A stretch of DNA of 64,000 nucleotides from Streptomyces lydicus (GCF_004125265.1 NZ_RDTE01000003.1:1-64000); one strand, 5' to 3'; positions 8,342-17,689 are shown, counted from the first letter of the stretch. Notes: generated by a model not told the origin, from the sequence alone. Numbers and translations: made by a program.

Positions 8342-11293
8342 ATGAACGAAGGCGGTCGTCCGGGGACGGAGAAGCAGGACATGGGGGACGTGCACGAGGA
8401 TCCATTGGCGGAACTCGCGCTGAAGCTGCGCACCCTCAGGGCGCAGCGGGGTCTGCAGATGGGCGGGTTGCAGCAGCGGACAGGGCTGGGGCGGACAACG
8501 GTCAGCCAGGCGCTGAACGGTCAAGTGGTGCCCACCGAGGCCACGCTGGCGGCCCTGGCGAAGGCGCTGGGTACGGATGTGGAGCCGCTGCTGGCCCTTC
8601 GCGAAGCCGCCGCGCGCCTACCCCAGGTGCGCGAGTCCTTGCCCAGGCACGTTTCCCGCAAGTCAGTGCGCCCGAGAGCACCGCTTTCGTTCGAGGAGCG
8701 GTACCTCAGCTATGTGGCGGAACGGCATTCCCAACTGACCGTCGTAGGGCTGGACCTAAGTCGGCCGGAACGGGCGCGCTGGCCGCTGGACGCGGCGTAT
8801 TTGAGTTTGGAGTTGGCGGAGCGACCGGACAGCTGGCCTGCAGACAGTGAGGAAGCGGACCGGCCATCAGTCGTGGTGAAGCGTGCCGAGCACGCGTTGG
8901 CCAACTGCCGACGTGTTCTTCTGCGAGGGCTCGCTGGCAGTGGGAAGACAACGCTGCTGCAATGGCTGGCTGTCGCCACGGCGCGCGATGAGCTGCCAGA
9001 GGAACTGGCGGACTGGCGGGGGCAGATTCCGTTCGTCCTGCCGTTGCGGACGCTGGTGCGGCGCGGGCCCCTTCCGGAGCCGCATCATTTCCTTACCGCG
9101 GTCGGTGCCCCCCTGGCTGCCTCGCAGCCTGAGGGCTGGGCCGATCACGTACTCGCCAGAGGCGGGGCACTTGTCCTGGTCGACGGCATCGACGAGGTGC
9201 CACAGGAACATCGGAGTGCCACGCGGGACTGGCTCGAGCGACTCTTGGCCGCATATAGAGACGCACGTTTCGTGGTCACCACGCGACCGTCAGCTGTTCC
9301 CGAAGGATGGCTGGCCTCATCGCGCTTCACCGAGCTGTCGGTGAGGCCCATGAGCGCCCCCGACATCGGAGTCTTCGTCGGCCGGTGGCATAGTGCCGCC
9401 AGGCAGAATGCGGCGACTGATGCCGAACGGTCACAGTTGCACGATCTCGAAGCAGCGCTTCAGGTGACAGTGCGTGCTCAGCGTGACCTGGCGCAGTTGT
9501 CTAGTACGCCCCTGATGTGTGCGTTGATCTGCGCGCTGCACCGGGACCGCCGCGGCCATCTGCCGCACAGCCGAATGGAACTCTACGAGGCAGCGCTGTC
9601 GATGCTGCTCGTGCGCCGCGACCTCGAGCGCAGCATCGACGTGCCGGAAGGCATTCAGCTCACGGAACACCAGAGCATCCAGCTACTGCAGCGCCTCGCC
9701 TACTGGCTTATCCGCAACCGTCAGACCGAGACGGACTTGGGTACCGCGCTGGCGCTAGTCAGTGATGCGCTGCCGGCTATGCGGGCCGTGGCTGAGCAGG
9801 GCACCGCAGATCAGGTTCTGGCCCACCTAGTCGGCCGCAGCGGACTCCTACGCCAGCCCACCATGGACACCATCGACTTCGTACACCGCACCTTCCAGGA
9901 CTACCTCGGGGCCAAAGCGGCCATCGAAGCCCACGACTTTCCGCTGCTGGTCAACAATGCCCACGACGACCAATGGGAAGACGTCATCCGCATGGCTGTC
10001 GCCCATGCCCGCCCGGCCGAGAGTGCCGACCTTCTGCGCCGTCTCATTTCACGCGGTGACGCTGATAACGAGCACCGGCCTCGGCTTCACCTCTTGGCGG
10101 CCGCCAGCCTGTACTACGCCACCGAAATCGAGCCCGATGTCCGCAACCTGGTCGAACAGCACGCACGCGCTCTGATGCCTCCCCGGTCCCAGGAGGAAGC
10201 GGACACACTCGTCGCGCTTGGGCCGGGCATCCTGGATCTGTTGCCGGGGCCCCACGGCCTGGAAAGCGATGAAGTAGACCCGGTCGTAAGGACTGCCGCC
10301 GCCATCGGTAGCGACCAGGCTTACGCGTTCCTCCAACGCTTCGTGCAGTCGTTGCCTAATTCCTCGGTGAGCTACGAACTGCTCGATGGTTGGGAACACT
10401 TTGATGCTGACCAGTACGCCCAGGACATCCTGCTCCCCTTCAGGGAGCATCTACCTCTGGCCGTGCAGACCCAAAATCAAAGAAACGCTCTACGCCTCCT
10501 AAAACCCATCACCGACATCTCCTTCAGAGGAACGTTCACTGAAGACGAGATCATCGAGCATCTCTCCCCCGAGCACACGGAAAGACTGCAGATTTACTCC
10601 GGCCAACTACTCCGAGATCTGAAATTTGTCCGAAGGTTCACCGCCCTAAAAGAACTCGCCCTATCTGAATGCATACAGCTCAGCCATATCGACGACGTTA
10701 CGGGGATGCGTCTACCAAATCTGAGACTGATTAACCTCCCGGACAATTTCTCGTTCAACGCCCTGGCTTCACTGCCCGAACTCACCGAACTCGCTCTCTA
10801 CACCCGCCTACCGTGGGAGAATCTGGGAGAGTTGCCTGCACCATCAAACTTGATCTCACTCCGCCTAGCCGGGTGGATCAACACCCGCCTGGCGGGCATC
10901 TCTAAGTGGGAGCAACTTCAAGAACTCGTGATCAACGCAGCACCCACGCCTGCAGAGTGGCGAGAAATTTCCGCACTGCCGAACCTGACCAAACTCTACA
11001 TTTCGGAATACGACCTCGCACAGGCCACCCCAGCGCCAGGAGTAACTTACCTCCAGTTGTCGCCCATCGATGCAGATACACAATTGGAGTGGGTGCCGGA
11101 AATCTTCCCCAATCTAGAGGATGTTTTTATCAACTGCCGCTCGTCACTGCCTGACATCACCGATGTCACCCCCCTAAAACGGATCAAGAAGCTGCAAATC
11201 TCTTTGACTTTCGCGAACCAGGTCGTCGGTCTAGATCAATTCCCCCCAGGTACGGTCCACCTCTACCCACGCCCCCGGACACACGACACCTGA
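8342..11293 (+). CDS. XRE-NACHT-LRR protein, candidate NLR-like defence ATPase
   Basis: A 983-residue protein. Residues about 22-85 form an XRE-type helix-turn-helix (LQQRTGLGRTTVSQALNGQ). A NACHT NTPase follows, with Walker A GLAGSGKTT near 197-205 and Walker B LVLVDGIDEVP near 277-287 (the DGxDE form of NACHT), then sensor and winged-helix segments (FVVTTRPSAVP). Residues ~600-740 are helical, and the C-terminal ~230 residues carry leucine-rich-repeat spacing (LKELALSE, LPNLRLINLPD, LPELTELALY, LISLRLAG, LQELVINA, LTKLYIS). Bacterial NACHT proteins include antiphage NLR-like proteins; this domain order fits sensor-ATPase logic with a DNA-binding N-terminus. The 3' third is visibly lower in GC than neighbours, suggesting transfer. 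An alternative start is ATG 8381. Confidence 0.85.
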   Translation: MNEGGRPGTEKQDMGDVHEDPLAELALKLRTLRAQRGLQMGGLQQRTGLGRTTVSQALNGQVVPTEATLAALAKALGTDVEPLLALREAAARLPQVRESLPRHVSRKSVRPRAPLSFEERYLSYVAERHSQLTVVGLDLSRPERARWPLDAAYLSLELAERPDSWPADSEEADRPSVVVKRAEHALANCRRVLLRGLAGSGKTTLLQWLAVATARDELPEELADWRGQIPFVLPLRTLVRRGPLPEPHHFLTAVGAPLAASQPEGWADHVLARGGALVLVDGIDEVPQEHRSATRDWLERLLAAYRDARFVVTTRPSAVPEGWLASSRFTELSVRPMSAPDIGVFVGRWHSAARQNAATDAERSQLHDLEAALQVTVRAQRDLAQLSSTPLMCALICALHRDRRGHLPHSRMELYEAALSMLLVRRDLERSIDVPEGIQLTEHQSIQLLQRLAYWLIRNRQTETDLGTALALVSDALPAMRAVAEQGTADQVLAHLVGRSGLLRQPTMDTIDFVHRTFQDYLGAKAAIEAHDFPLLVNNAHDDQWEDVIRMAVAHARPAESADLLRRLISRGDADNEHRPRLHLLAAASLYYATEIEPDVRNLVEQHARALMPPRSQEEADTLVALGPGILDLLPGPHGLESDEVDPVVRTAAAIGSDQAYAFLQRFVQSLPNSSVSYELLDGWEHFDADQYAQDILLPFREHLPLAVQTQNQRNALRLLKPITDISFRGTFTEDEIIEHLSPEHTERLQIYSGQLLRDLKFVRRFTALKELALSECIQLSHIDDVTGMRLPNLRLINLPDNFSFNALASLPELTELALYTRLPWENLGELPAPSNLISLRLAGWINTRLAGISKWEQLQELVINAAPTPAEWREISALPNLTKLYISEYDLAQATPAPGVTYLQLSPIDADTQLEWVPEIFPNLEDVFINCRSSLPDITDVTPLKRIKKLQISLTFANQVVGLDQFPPGTVHLYPRPRTHDT

Positions 11294-11438
11294 GCCACCC
11301 CAGCCTGGTTTCACGCGTAGCGCCCGCTCTCGAGCATACGCATCAGGCTGCTGGACCTATGCACACATGGCGCCTGCCAGTACACTTCCCGCAATCCAGA
11401 ACAAACGTCGCTTACACCGTCTTCACCTCTAGATAATC

Positions 11439-12636
11439 GACATCCGGGCCGTGGACTCGGTGGCGTTGCTGGACCCGAAGGGCGCGCCGCATGACATCGT
11501 GCAGGCTATTGGGCGCGCTTTGCGGCAGAATCCGGGGGAAGGGAAATTGGCCTCTCTGATTGTGCCGGTATTTCTCCGGCCGGGGGAAGTGCCGGAGGAT
11601 ATGTTCACCTCGGGGTCGTACCGTCCTTTGGTGAGGGTATTGGAGGGTCTGCGGGCTCACGATGAAGAGGCCGTGGAATTGTTGGCCATCCCGCAGGAGC
11701 CCCAGAAGGACATTGCGCAGCCTTCCGAGTACATCGGCGCTGCGCCCGGCGATAATGAGGAAGAGACCCGGATGCTGCTTCGTTTTGCGGCTCCGCGTGA
11801 CCCGGTGATGGTCGCGGACTGGGTCAGCTTCAACGTGATCGACACGGAGCGACAGGACTGGGCGCGCGGCTGGGCGAAGCTCAAGGAGTACGTCGAGCGG
11901 GTCGGGAACGCGAGGGTGCCGTACGGACACCGGGAGGGAGCGACACCCCTTGGGCAGTGGGTGGCGGAGCAGCGGCGGGCGTACGGGGCGGGGGAGATGA
12001 GCGGGCAGCGCGCGCAGCGGCTGGAGCGGCTCGGCATGGTGTGGTCGGTGGCGGATGAGCGGTTCCAGGAGAACTTGGCGGCGGCGCGGGTGTACTTCGA
12101 GGAGCACTGGACGTTGTGTGCTCCGAGGTCCGCGACCGCGTTGGACCGGCAGGTGGGGAGTTGTTTGTCCAATTTGCGGCGGCCTGGTGCGCTGGAGGGT
12201 CGTCCGGAGTGGGAGGCGGCGCTGCGGGCGATCGACGAGGACTGGAACGTGGAGTGGTCGGCGGAGTGGCAGCGGCGTTACGCGGCGGTGCGGGAGATGG
12301 TGTCTGAGGAGAGCCAGAGTGCCCTGGCCTACGTGGAGCCCGGGGTCACGGTGCACGGGATGGACGTCGGCCGGTGGCTGGCGAAGCAGCGTCAGCACGA
12401 CGTTTGGCGGGGGCTGATGGACGGGCAGCGCGAGCGCCTGGAGCGGCTCGGCGTCCGGCCGCTGCCCGCACCGGAGCCGGAGGCGCCCGGGAAGGGGCCC
12501 ACGGTGGCCCTGAGCGCCTTTGAGCGGGGCGTTGCGGCCCTGGCGCAGTACAAGAGAAGGGGCGCCGCGCGAAGCTCACCGTCGACAAACTCGCCGCGCT
12601 CGCCGCGCTGGGATTGGAATGGGCGCGGGAAGGTTA
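11439..12636 (+). pseudogene. Second copy of the terminal helicase, truncated at both ends
   Basis: Homology to the 1-1584 helicase begins abruptly at GACATCCGGGCC (about 11439) within motif V, so the whole ATPase core is missing. The frame continues without the two deletions seen in copy one (QAIGRALRQNPGEGKLASL). From 12165 to 12554 it is base-for-base identical to 1027-1416, while upstream parts differ clearly, a sign of recent conversion or mosaic duplication. After GVAALAQYK about 90 bases are missing and the frame shifts; the expected end, KLTVDKLAALAALGLEW, is still readable in another frame up to a stop near 12636. It cannot make a working helicase. It lies directly upstream of tap. 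Confidence 0.85.
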
Positions 12637-12695
12637 AGAAGTGGGATAAGTTTTTGGCTAATCGGTATTGGGTCTTGACGTGAAGGTACAGGGAA

Positions 12696-14813
12696 ATGGC
12701 CTCTGAGGAAGAGCTGTTCGCGTCCGTCGACGCTCTGTTGAACGAGGAGCCGCGCCTCCCGCCTCCGGCAGAGCGTGCCCGACTACGTAAGGCCGCCGGC
12801 ATCACACAGGCCCGCCTCTCGACCGCGTTGAAGACGACGACCCAGTCAGTGAAGAACTGGGAGAACGGCCGGAGCGAGCCGAAGTCGCCGCGCCTGGAGG
12901 CGTACCAGCGGCTGCTGAAGGGGTGGGCGGCGAAGTACCCGCACAGCGCCCCTGCCTCCCAGGCCCCGGCCACCGCACAGGAGCCGGAGGCGCCCGAGAC
13001 GTTCACCGGACCGGCCGCCTCCGAGTCGGAGGCGACTGCCGCCGCACCAATTCAGGCTCCGACCGCGCCCGAGCGCCCTACCCGTCCGGCCGCGCTGCCG
13101 GCCACGTCGCGGCGCCCGGCAGCGAAGAAGGCGGCGAAGCCCGCCGTCGACCCGCGCTTCCCGCACGGGCCGCTCGCCGTCCTGGACGGCGACGGCTCTG
13201 CGTACGGCGTGGACGGCATCGTGCTCGACTGCCCGGTCACGACGGTGCCGGAGCTGGTCGAGTGGACCCTCAAGGAGTCCGGCCTCGGTGCCGCGAAGCT
13301 CAACCGCTACGGCAAGAACTCCGACCCGCTGATCGTGCTCACGGCCGCGGCCGCGGTGAAGCTGGGGCTGCCGGAGCGCTTGGAAGGCCACGAGCAGCGC
13401 CGTTCCCTGCGCCTGCCCGAGGACCACCCGGTCGTCAAGCAGGTGGCGAAGGCGAAGTGGCAGCTCACCCAGCGGGGTTTCGGCCCGTGGGCGCGCATCT
13501 ACCGCAAGGCCCAGGGGCGCGAGCGGCAGTGCGTGCAGCTCGCGATCCTGTCGTGGGACGCCCTCGATGAGCGGTCCTGGCCCGGCGTCGCGGACATGGC
13601 GCCGGCCGACATCGCCCGCGTCCTCGGTGTCTACGCCCAGCGGGTCATCACCCCGCGCGGCTCCACCGCTGTCTCCGGCCTGGAGCTGATGACGGCGCTG
13701 CGCCCGCCCACGAAGGCCGTGCAGGACCCGGAGACCGGGAACTGGGTTTCCGGCCACAACCCTGGCTCGCTGGGCACGGAGCCGATGGACCCCGCGCCGC
13801 CGGAGGCCACCCCGGAGCACCCGGTCGTCGTGCAGTCTGGCTGGACCGGCGGCTTCCTCAACGAAGAGGCGTACCAGTGGGTGCGGCCGGTGGACACGCT
13901 CACCGATGAGGAGTGCATGCTGCCCTTCGCGGTCGGCCTGGACCTCAACACCGCCTTCCTCGCCGCCGCGGCCCGCCTGGTCGTCGGCCTGTCCGCCCCG
14001 GACCACTTCCACGCACCGAAGTTCAACCCGAAGATCCCCGGGAGCTGGCTGGTTGACCTGAGCCACATCGAGCTGGACCCGCGCCTGCCCTCGCCGTTCA
14101 CCCCGGACGGCAGCCGGCCGACGGGCCCGGCCTGGTACCAGACGCACACCGTCGCCTACGCCCAGGAGCTCGGCTACGACGTGCACCCGATCGAGGCGTA
14201 CCTGCGCCGCGAGACCGGCGCCTACCTCGACCCGTGGCACGACCGGCTCAAGACGGCGTACGTCGACACCCTCGCTGACCTCGGCGTCACCCGGGACCTG
14301 GACGACCGCGCCTTCCTCGCCGCGATGGAACAGCACAAGCAGGCCGACCCAGCCTTGGCCGCCGTCCTCTCGGCCATCAAGGCCACGGTCAAGGGCGGTG
14401 TCGGCAAGCTCAGGGAGCGCCCGCAGGGCAGGCACTACAAGGAGGGGGAGCGGTGGCCGGCCCTGGAGCGGCCGACCTGGCGGCCCGACATCCGGGCCGC
14501 CGTCATCAGCAAGGCCCGGGTCAACATGCACCGCAAGCTGCTGAACATGTCCCGGATGACGGGCCTGTTCCCGCTCGCCGTGCTGTCCGACTGCGTCGTC
14601 TATCCCTCGCCGGGAGAGAGCCCGCTGGACTTCCTGCCGTACGCCGCCAGCGGCAAGCCGCAGCCCGGCGGGTTCCGCCTCGGGCCCACGCCCGGCCTGG
14701 CGAAGCTGGAGGGCGTCCAGTCGATGCTGTGGGCGGTCGACCTGATGGAGAAGGACCTCAACCCGGCCCGCCACATCAAGGGCGGCGACGCCGTCCTGGA
14801 CGAAGGGGAGTAA
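12696..14813 (+). CDS. tap: Telomere-associated protein Tap
   Basis: A 705-residue protein starting with an XRE-type HTH (ITQARLSTALKTTTQSVKNWENG, written here only in part: LKTTTQSVKNWENG, residues ~40-60), a Pro/Ala-rich linker to about 145, and a long conserved core that includes TVPELVEWTL, LSWDALDERSWPG and GLDLNTAFLAAAARL. Length, HTH and its partner gene match Tap of linear Streptomyces replicons, which binds the telomere 3' overhang and recruits the terminal protein during end patching. The ATG has a weak purine-rich site (ACAGGGAA). It lies 59 bp after a helicase remnant and 3 bp before tpg, the usual tap-tpg order. No damage seen. Confidence 0.9.
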   Translation: MASEEELFASVDALLNEEPRLPPPAERARLRKAAGITQARLSTALKTTTQSVKNWENGRSEPKSPRLEAYQRLLKGWAAKYPHSAPASQAPATAQEPEAPETFTGPAASESEATAAAPIQAPTAPERPTRPAALPATSRRPAAKKAAKPAVDPRFPHGPLAVLDGDGSAYGVDGIVLDCPVTTVPELVEWTLKESGLGAAKLNRYGKNSDPLIVLTAAAAVKLGLPERLEGHEQRRSLRLPEDHPVVKQVAKAKWQLTQRGFGPWARIYRKAQGRERQCVQLAILSWDALDERSWPGVADMAPADIARVLGVYAQRVITPRGSTAVSGLELMTALRPPTKAVQDPETGNWVSGHNPGSLGTEPMDPAPPEATPEHPVVVQSGWTGGFLNEEAYQWVRPVDTLTDEECMLPFAVGLDLNTAFLAAAARLVVGLSAPDHFHAPKFNPKIPGSWLVDLSHIELDPRLPSPFTPDGSRPTGPAWYQTHTVAYAQELGYDVHPIEAYLRRETGAYLDPWHDRLKTAYVDTLADLGVTRDLDDRAFLAAMEQHKQADPALAAVLSAIKATVKGGVGKLRERPQGRHYKEGERWPALERPTWRPDIRAAVISKARVNMHRKLLNMSRMTGLFPLAVLSDCVVYPSPGESPLDFLPYAASGKPQPGGFRLGPTPGLAKLEGVQSMLWAVDLMEKDLNPARHIKGGDAVLDEGE

Positions 14814-14816
14814 CCG

Positions 14817-15374
14817 ATGGGGAAGATCGAGGACGCCATCGAGCGGGCCGACCAGGAGAGCTTCACCCGCCAGCCGCCCAAGACGCTGAAAGGACAGATC
14901 AGTTATCTGATCCGACAGTTGGGCAGCGCGAAGGCCGTCGCGCAGGAGATCGGTGTCACCGCCGACTCCGTCAACCGCTACCGCCGCGGCGCGCGTAAGC
15001 ACGCCCGCGCTGACGTCGCCGCGAAGATCGACGACGGGGTACGGCAGCGGTGGCAGCCACAGGTCCGCAGGCGCCGGCAGCGGCAAGCTGCCACCGCGAC
15101 CGGGATCACCGTGGAGACGAGGGCCCGGTTCGGGTACACGGCACCGGTCGGTACAACCGACGACGGAAGATTCCGCCGCCTGACCGTGCATCTCCCTCCG
15201 GCCTACGCACAACGCCTGTTCGACGCCCGCGACACAGGCGCCAGCGACCAGGAGATGCGTGGGATCGTTGCCGAGGGATTCAAAGAGATCTACTTCCAAG
15301 ACGGCGGAGGCCGCGCCGCAGGACTCTCCGACGTCACCCTCAACGACATCGACTACCTCGACCTCGACTACTGA
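14817..15374 (+). CDS. tpg: Telomere terminal protein Tpg
   Basis: A 185-residue protein, exactly the usual Tpg length. It starts with a helical region and an HTH-like segment (AKAVAQEIGVTADSVNRYRRG), then the basic block VRQRWQPQVRRRRQRQAA, the family motif TGITVETRARFGYTA and the C-terminal part GRFRRLTVHLPPAYAQRLFDA...YFQDG. Tpg is covalently bound to the 5' ends of Streptomyces linear DNA and primes telomere completion; a Thr in the central region is the attachment residue in studied cases. It starts 3 bp after tap, so they are co-translated. Presence of an intact pair shows that this replicon, or its source, was linear. Confidence 0.92.
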   Translation: MGKIEDAIERADQESFTRQPPKTLKGQISYLIRQLGSAKAVAQEIGVTADSVNRYRRGARKHARADVAAKIDDGVRQRWQPQVRRRRQRQAATATGITVETRARFGYTAPVGTTDDGRFRRLTVHLPPAYAQRLFDARDTGASDQEMRGIVAEGFKEIYFQDGGGRAAGLSDVTLNDIDYLDLDY

Positions 15375-15444
15375 CCTGACGCCGGCAGCGGGCCCGGCAC
15401 CTGCTCGTCTGAGCCGAAGCACGATAGTTGTCACGAGCGACGGG

Positions 15445-15843
15445 ATGGGCGGAGAGCTGTTGCTGGCCGCGGGTGGCTTTCGGGTGGCTCCCCTGCAGGG
15501 TGAGATGACGCTGTCGTTCCTGGGGCGGATCGCGGACAGGTATGGCCTGACGGTGCGGAGTCTGCTGTCGACGGTTACCGAAGTGGCCGGCGCCCACACC
15601 TGGATCTCCGAGAGCAGCGCCCCGCACGGGTCCGATCCGCGGTTCGAGGACGGGTGGTTCGCCGGTGTCCGCGATGTCGCCAGCTACCTGCTGCGCATCG
15701 CCGACACCACCGCCACCGCCCAGCGCGGGCGCGCCGCCTCCAGCGCCCAGCTGCTCGCCCACCACCGGTCCGCGGCCGCGGACCAGGCCGTGGAGGCCGA
15801 CCCCGCTTTCGCTCCCTCAGTTGGCTCAGGCCGTGGTCCGTAG
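15445..15843 (+). CDS. TniQ-like protein, short
   Basis: A 132-residue frame (ATG 15445). Its N-terminus, FRVAPLQGEMTLSFLGRIAD followed by RYGLTVRSLL, resembles the TniQ signature (P-x-x-GE-s-x-SF-x-R-A-x-x-x-x-l), the family that in Tn7/Tn5053-like elements guides target choice. The rest (VRDVASYLLRIADTTATAQRGR) is helical and unlike full TniQ/TnsD, and no zinc-finger cysteines are seen, so it is either a short family member or truncated. It begins 70 bp after tpg on the same strand. The Tn7-like unit at 2-6 kb has no TniQ of its own. A functional link is only inference. Confidence 0.45.
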   Translation: MGGELLLAAGGFRVAPLQGEMTLSFLGRIADRYGLTVRSLLSTVTEVAGAHTWISESSAPHGSDPRFEDGWFAGVRDVASYLLRIADTTATAQRGRAASSAQLLAHHRSAAADQAVEADPAFAPSVGSGRGP

Positions 15844-15863
15844 TCCAGCCGGCTTCGGGACGC

Positions 15864-16456
15864 TCATCGCCGTCCCCGCCCCCGGGCCGCCCGCTCTTGC
15901 CGGGCCCGGCGCAGCGCGGCCGCGCGGGACACCGCAGCCTGGCGGCGCCGCTCGGACCGGGCGGCATCGAACGGAGTCGGCGCATCGTCCGGCACGACGA
16001 CGTCGGTCTCCGGGAATGCGTGACGGCTGAGTTCCCGCATCGCACGGTTCTGCCGCTCCACCGCCTCCGCGATACCCGGGTCCACCCGGCGCGACGGCGC
16101 GACCTCCTGATGGGCGACGGGTGCGCGTCGGCCGCGTCCCGACAGGTGCTCCGGGGGCTTCGTCCTGCGTCCCGCGAGACGGAGCGCGCCGCTGGCCCGG
16201 CGTACCGGGAGACCTTGAGGTCGTCCAGTGTCAGCTCTTTCGTGCCGCGGTCGGCCGCGCTGCTCTGGGTCCAGGCGACGATCGCGGGGCGCGCCTGCTC
16301 GTACGGGGCGCCGGCGGCCGCGTTCTGGCCGTCGGTCTCGGCGAGCTGGCGCTCCGGGGCCCTGGTCGGGGCCCGGCTCCTGCGGGCGGTGCGCACTCTG
16401 ATCGTCCGGACGCTGCGCACGTGGTGTGTCGCCACCTGGGTCTTGGTGCCCGGCAT
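15864..16456 (-). pseudogene. Unknown gene with frameshift
   Basis: Two frames on the minus strand read as coding in succession. From ATG 16456 (MPGTKTQVATHHV...) one frame contains GTKELTLDDLKVSRYAG and loses quality near 16150. The neighbouring frame then gives VDPGIAEAVERQNRAMREL, FPETDVVVPDDAPTPFDA and a basic tail to the stop at 15864. I read this as one gene of ~195 codons with a frameshift around 16100-16180. The family is not recognised. It converges on the TniQ-like ORF, with 20 bp between the two stops. Confidence 0.35.
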
Positions 16457-16471
16457 GCAGTGGCTGACGAA

Positions 16472-16513
16472 AACATGTTCCCCGGGCCGCCGCGGAGGCC
16501 CGGGGAACATGTT
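16472..16513. terminator. Perfect 17-bp inverted repeat
   Basis: AACATGTTCCCCGGGCC at 16472-16488 is repeated in perfect inversion at 16497-16513, with an 8-base loop (GCCGCGGA). No T-run follows on either strand, which is normal for actinobacterial hairpin terminators. It lies upstream of the minus-strand frameshifted gene and 94 bp beyond the stop of the small secreted protein gene, so it may end transcription from the latter. The outer AACATGTT is itself palindromic, so a protein site is also possible. Confidence 0.5.
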
Positions 16514-16606
16514 CGTGTCGCTTCAGAGCCCGCCGCAATGCGATGCGGAACATTCGGGCCCGATGGGCTCCCAGAACAGCGCAGGAGCACTCATCACGAG
16601 CCGTTT

Positions 16607-16828
16607 TCAGTCGTTGCCCACCTCGAGCAGCCAGCCATCGCTCTGCTCGGTGCACATGTAGCCGGCCTTGTGACCGTTGTCCGTCAGCGCTGCCCCCTTG
16701 TCCATGCACGCCTTCTGGGTGGGGAAGCCACGGTATTCATCCGCTGCTTGCGCCGCCCCCATGCTGATCGTGGTGGCCGCCGCTATACCGGCCAGGACGA
16801 CAGCTGCCTTGCTGAGCTTCTTGCGCAT
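16607..16828 (-). CDS. Small secreted protein, unknown
   Basis: A 73-residue precursor. MRKKLSKAAVVLAGIAAATT is a Sec signal peptide, ending at a probable AQA|A site near residue 28. The mature ~45 residues contain two cysteines (KACMDKG and YMCTEQ), likely one disulfide, and end DGWLLEVGND. The ATG at 16828 is preceded by GGAAGAGC, a fair ribosome binding site. Small secreted Streptomyces proteins of this shape are common and mostly uncharacterised. Upstream lies a direct repeat of GATCACTAA (16889-16908). Confidence 0.65.
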   Translation of the reverse strand: MRKKLSKAAVVLAGIAAATTISMGAAQAADEYRGFPTQKACMDKGAALTDNGHKAGYMCTEQSDGWLLEVGND

Positions 16829-16887
16829 ATTTTCGCTCTTCCGAAGTGTTTCCGTGGACGATCACCATGCTGCCCGGCCCCGCTAAT

Positions 16888-16908
16888 GGATCACTAAATG
16901 ATCACTAA
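16888..16908. promoter_or_regulatory. Direct repeat GATCACTAA, candidate operator
   Basis: GGATCACTAAATGATCACTAA holds two copies of GATCACTAA spaced one helical turn apart, about 60 bp upstream of the start of the minus-strand secreted-protein gene. Spacing and position suit a repressor or activator site. The region is AT-rich against its surroundings. Confidence 0.3.
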
Positions 16909-16977
16909 CGTTCGGCGCGGGGCCCACGACGAAGGCGGCCCGCCCGAGTGATCCGCCCCGGGGCGCCGGGGGCACAC

Positions 16978-17512
16978 GCTGATCAAAGGCCGCCAGGCGC
17001 TGGTGCGGATCGCCCCGTACTGGAACCCGACCTGGCTCACCGACTGGCAACGCCGGTATGCGGCGCTCGCCGCGGTGCTGGCCGACGGGGCCACCCTCGC
17101 GGAGATCCTGCCCGGCGTCACCGTCGGCGGCCAGGACATCGGAGCCTGGCTGCATGCCCAACGCACAGGGTGGGAGCAGCTGGGCGAGGAGCAGCGCGCA
17201 CGCCTGGCCGAGCTCGGCGTCGAGCCGCTGCCCGCCGCCGAGAAGGAGACACCGGTGAAGGAGGCGAAGGCCCGCAAGGGGGTCACGGCGTCCTTGAGCG
17301 GGCATCGCAGCCCTGGCCCAGTACAAGGCCCGCGAAGGGCACACGAAGGTCCCGCGGGCCCACACAGAGGAGATCACGGTGGAGGCAGGGCAGAGCCGGT
17401 GTCTGTGAGGCTGGGCGTATTTCTCTCGAACACCAAGTCGAGGCGCGACAAGCTCACCGCGGACGCGCTCCAGCAGCTGGCGGACCTGGGACTCGACTGG
17501 GCGGCGGCTTGA
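16978..17512 (+). pseudogene. Third helicase fragment (helicase-associated repeats only)
   Basis: A degenerate piece of the helicase C-terminus. It reads WLTDWQRRYAALAAVL, ILPGVTVGGQDIGAWLHAQ, ARLAELGVEPLPA and ends RLGVFLSNTKSRRDKLTADA...LGLDWAAA, aligning to the last ~180 residues of the 1-1584 copy. Near 17290 the frame breaks: GIAALAQYKAREGHTKVPRAH is found in a second frame, after which the first frame resumes. It is more diverged than copy two, so it is an older duplicate or comes from a different helicase lineage. No start signal or ribosome binding site is seen. Confidence 0.7.
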
Positions 17513-17689
17513 CGGTGCAGGAAAGGGCCTTGGACGGCTGAGCACGCGAGGCCAGGTGTGGGGGTCGATCAGAACCCCACACCCGGACTCTGAGCCGACG
17601 GTAGAGCCGTATCCGCGGCCGGCGCGTGGAGGCGCTCACCGGATCTCGTGGGCGGGGCCCCGAATCCGGTGAGCGGCTGACACCTCGCG

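Noticed and set aside
12846..15599. 917-codon open frame on the minus strand
   Set aside because: It is the mirror of tap and tpg, whose proteins are recognised; the reverse product is low-complexity Arg/Gly/Val-rich as usual for high-GC shadow frames.
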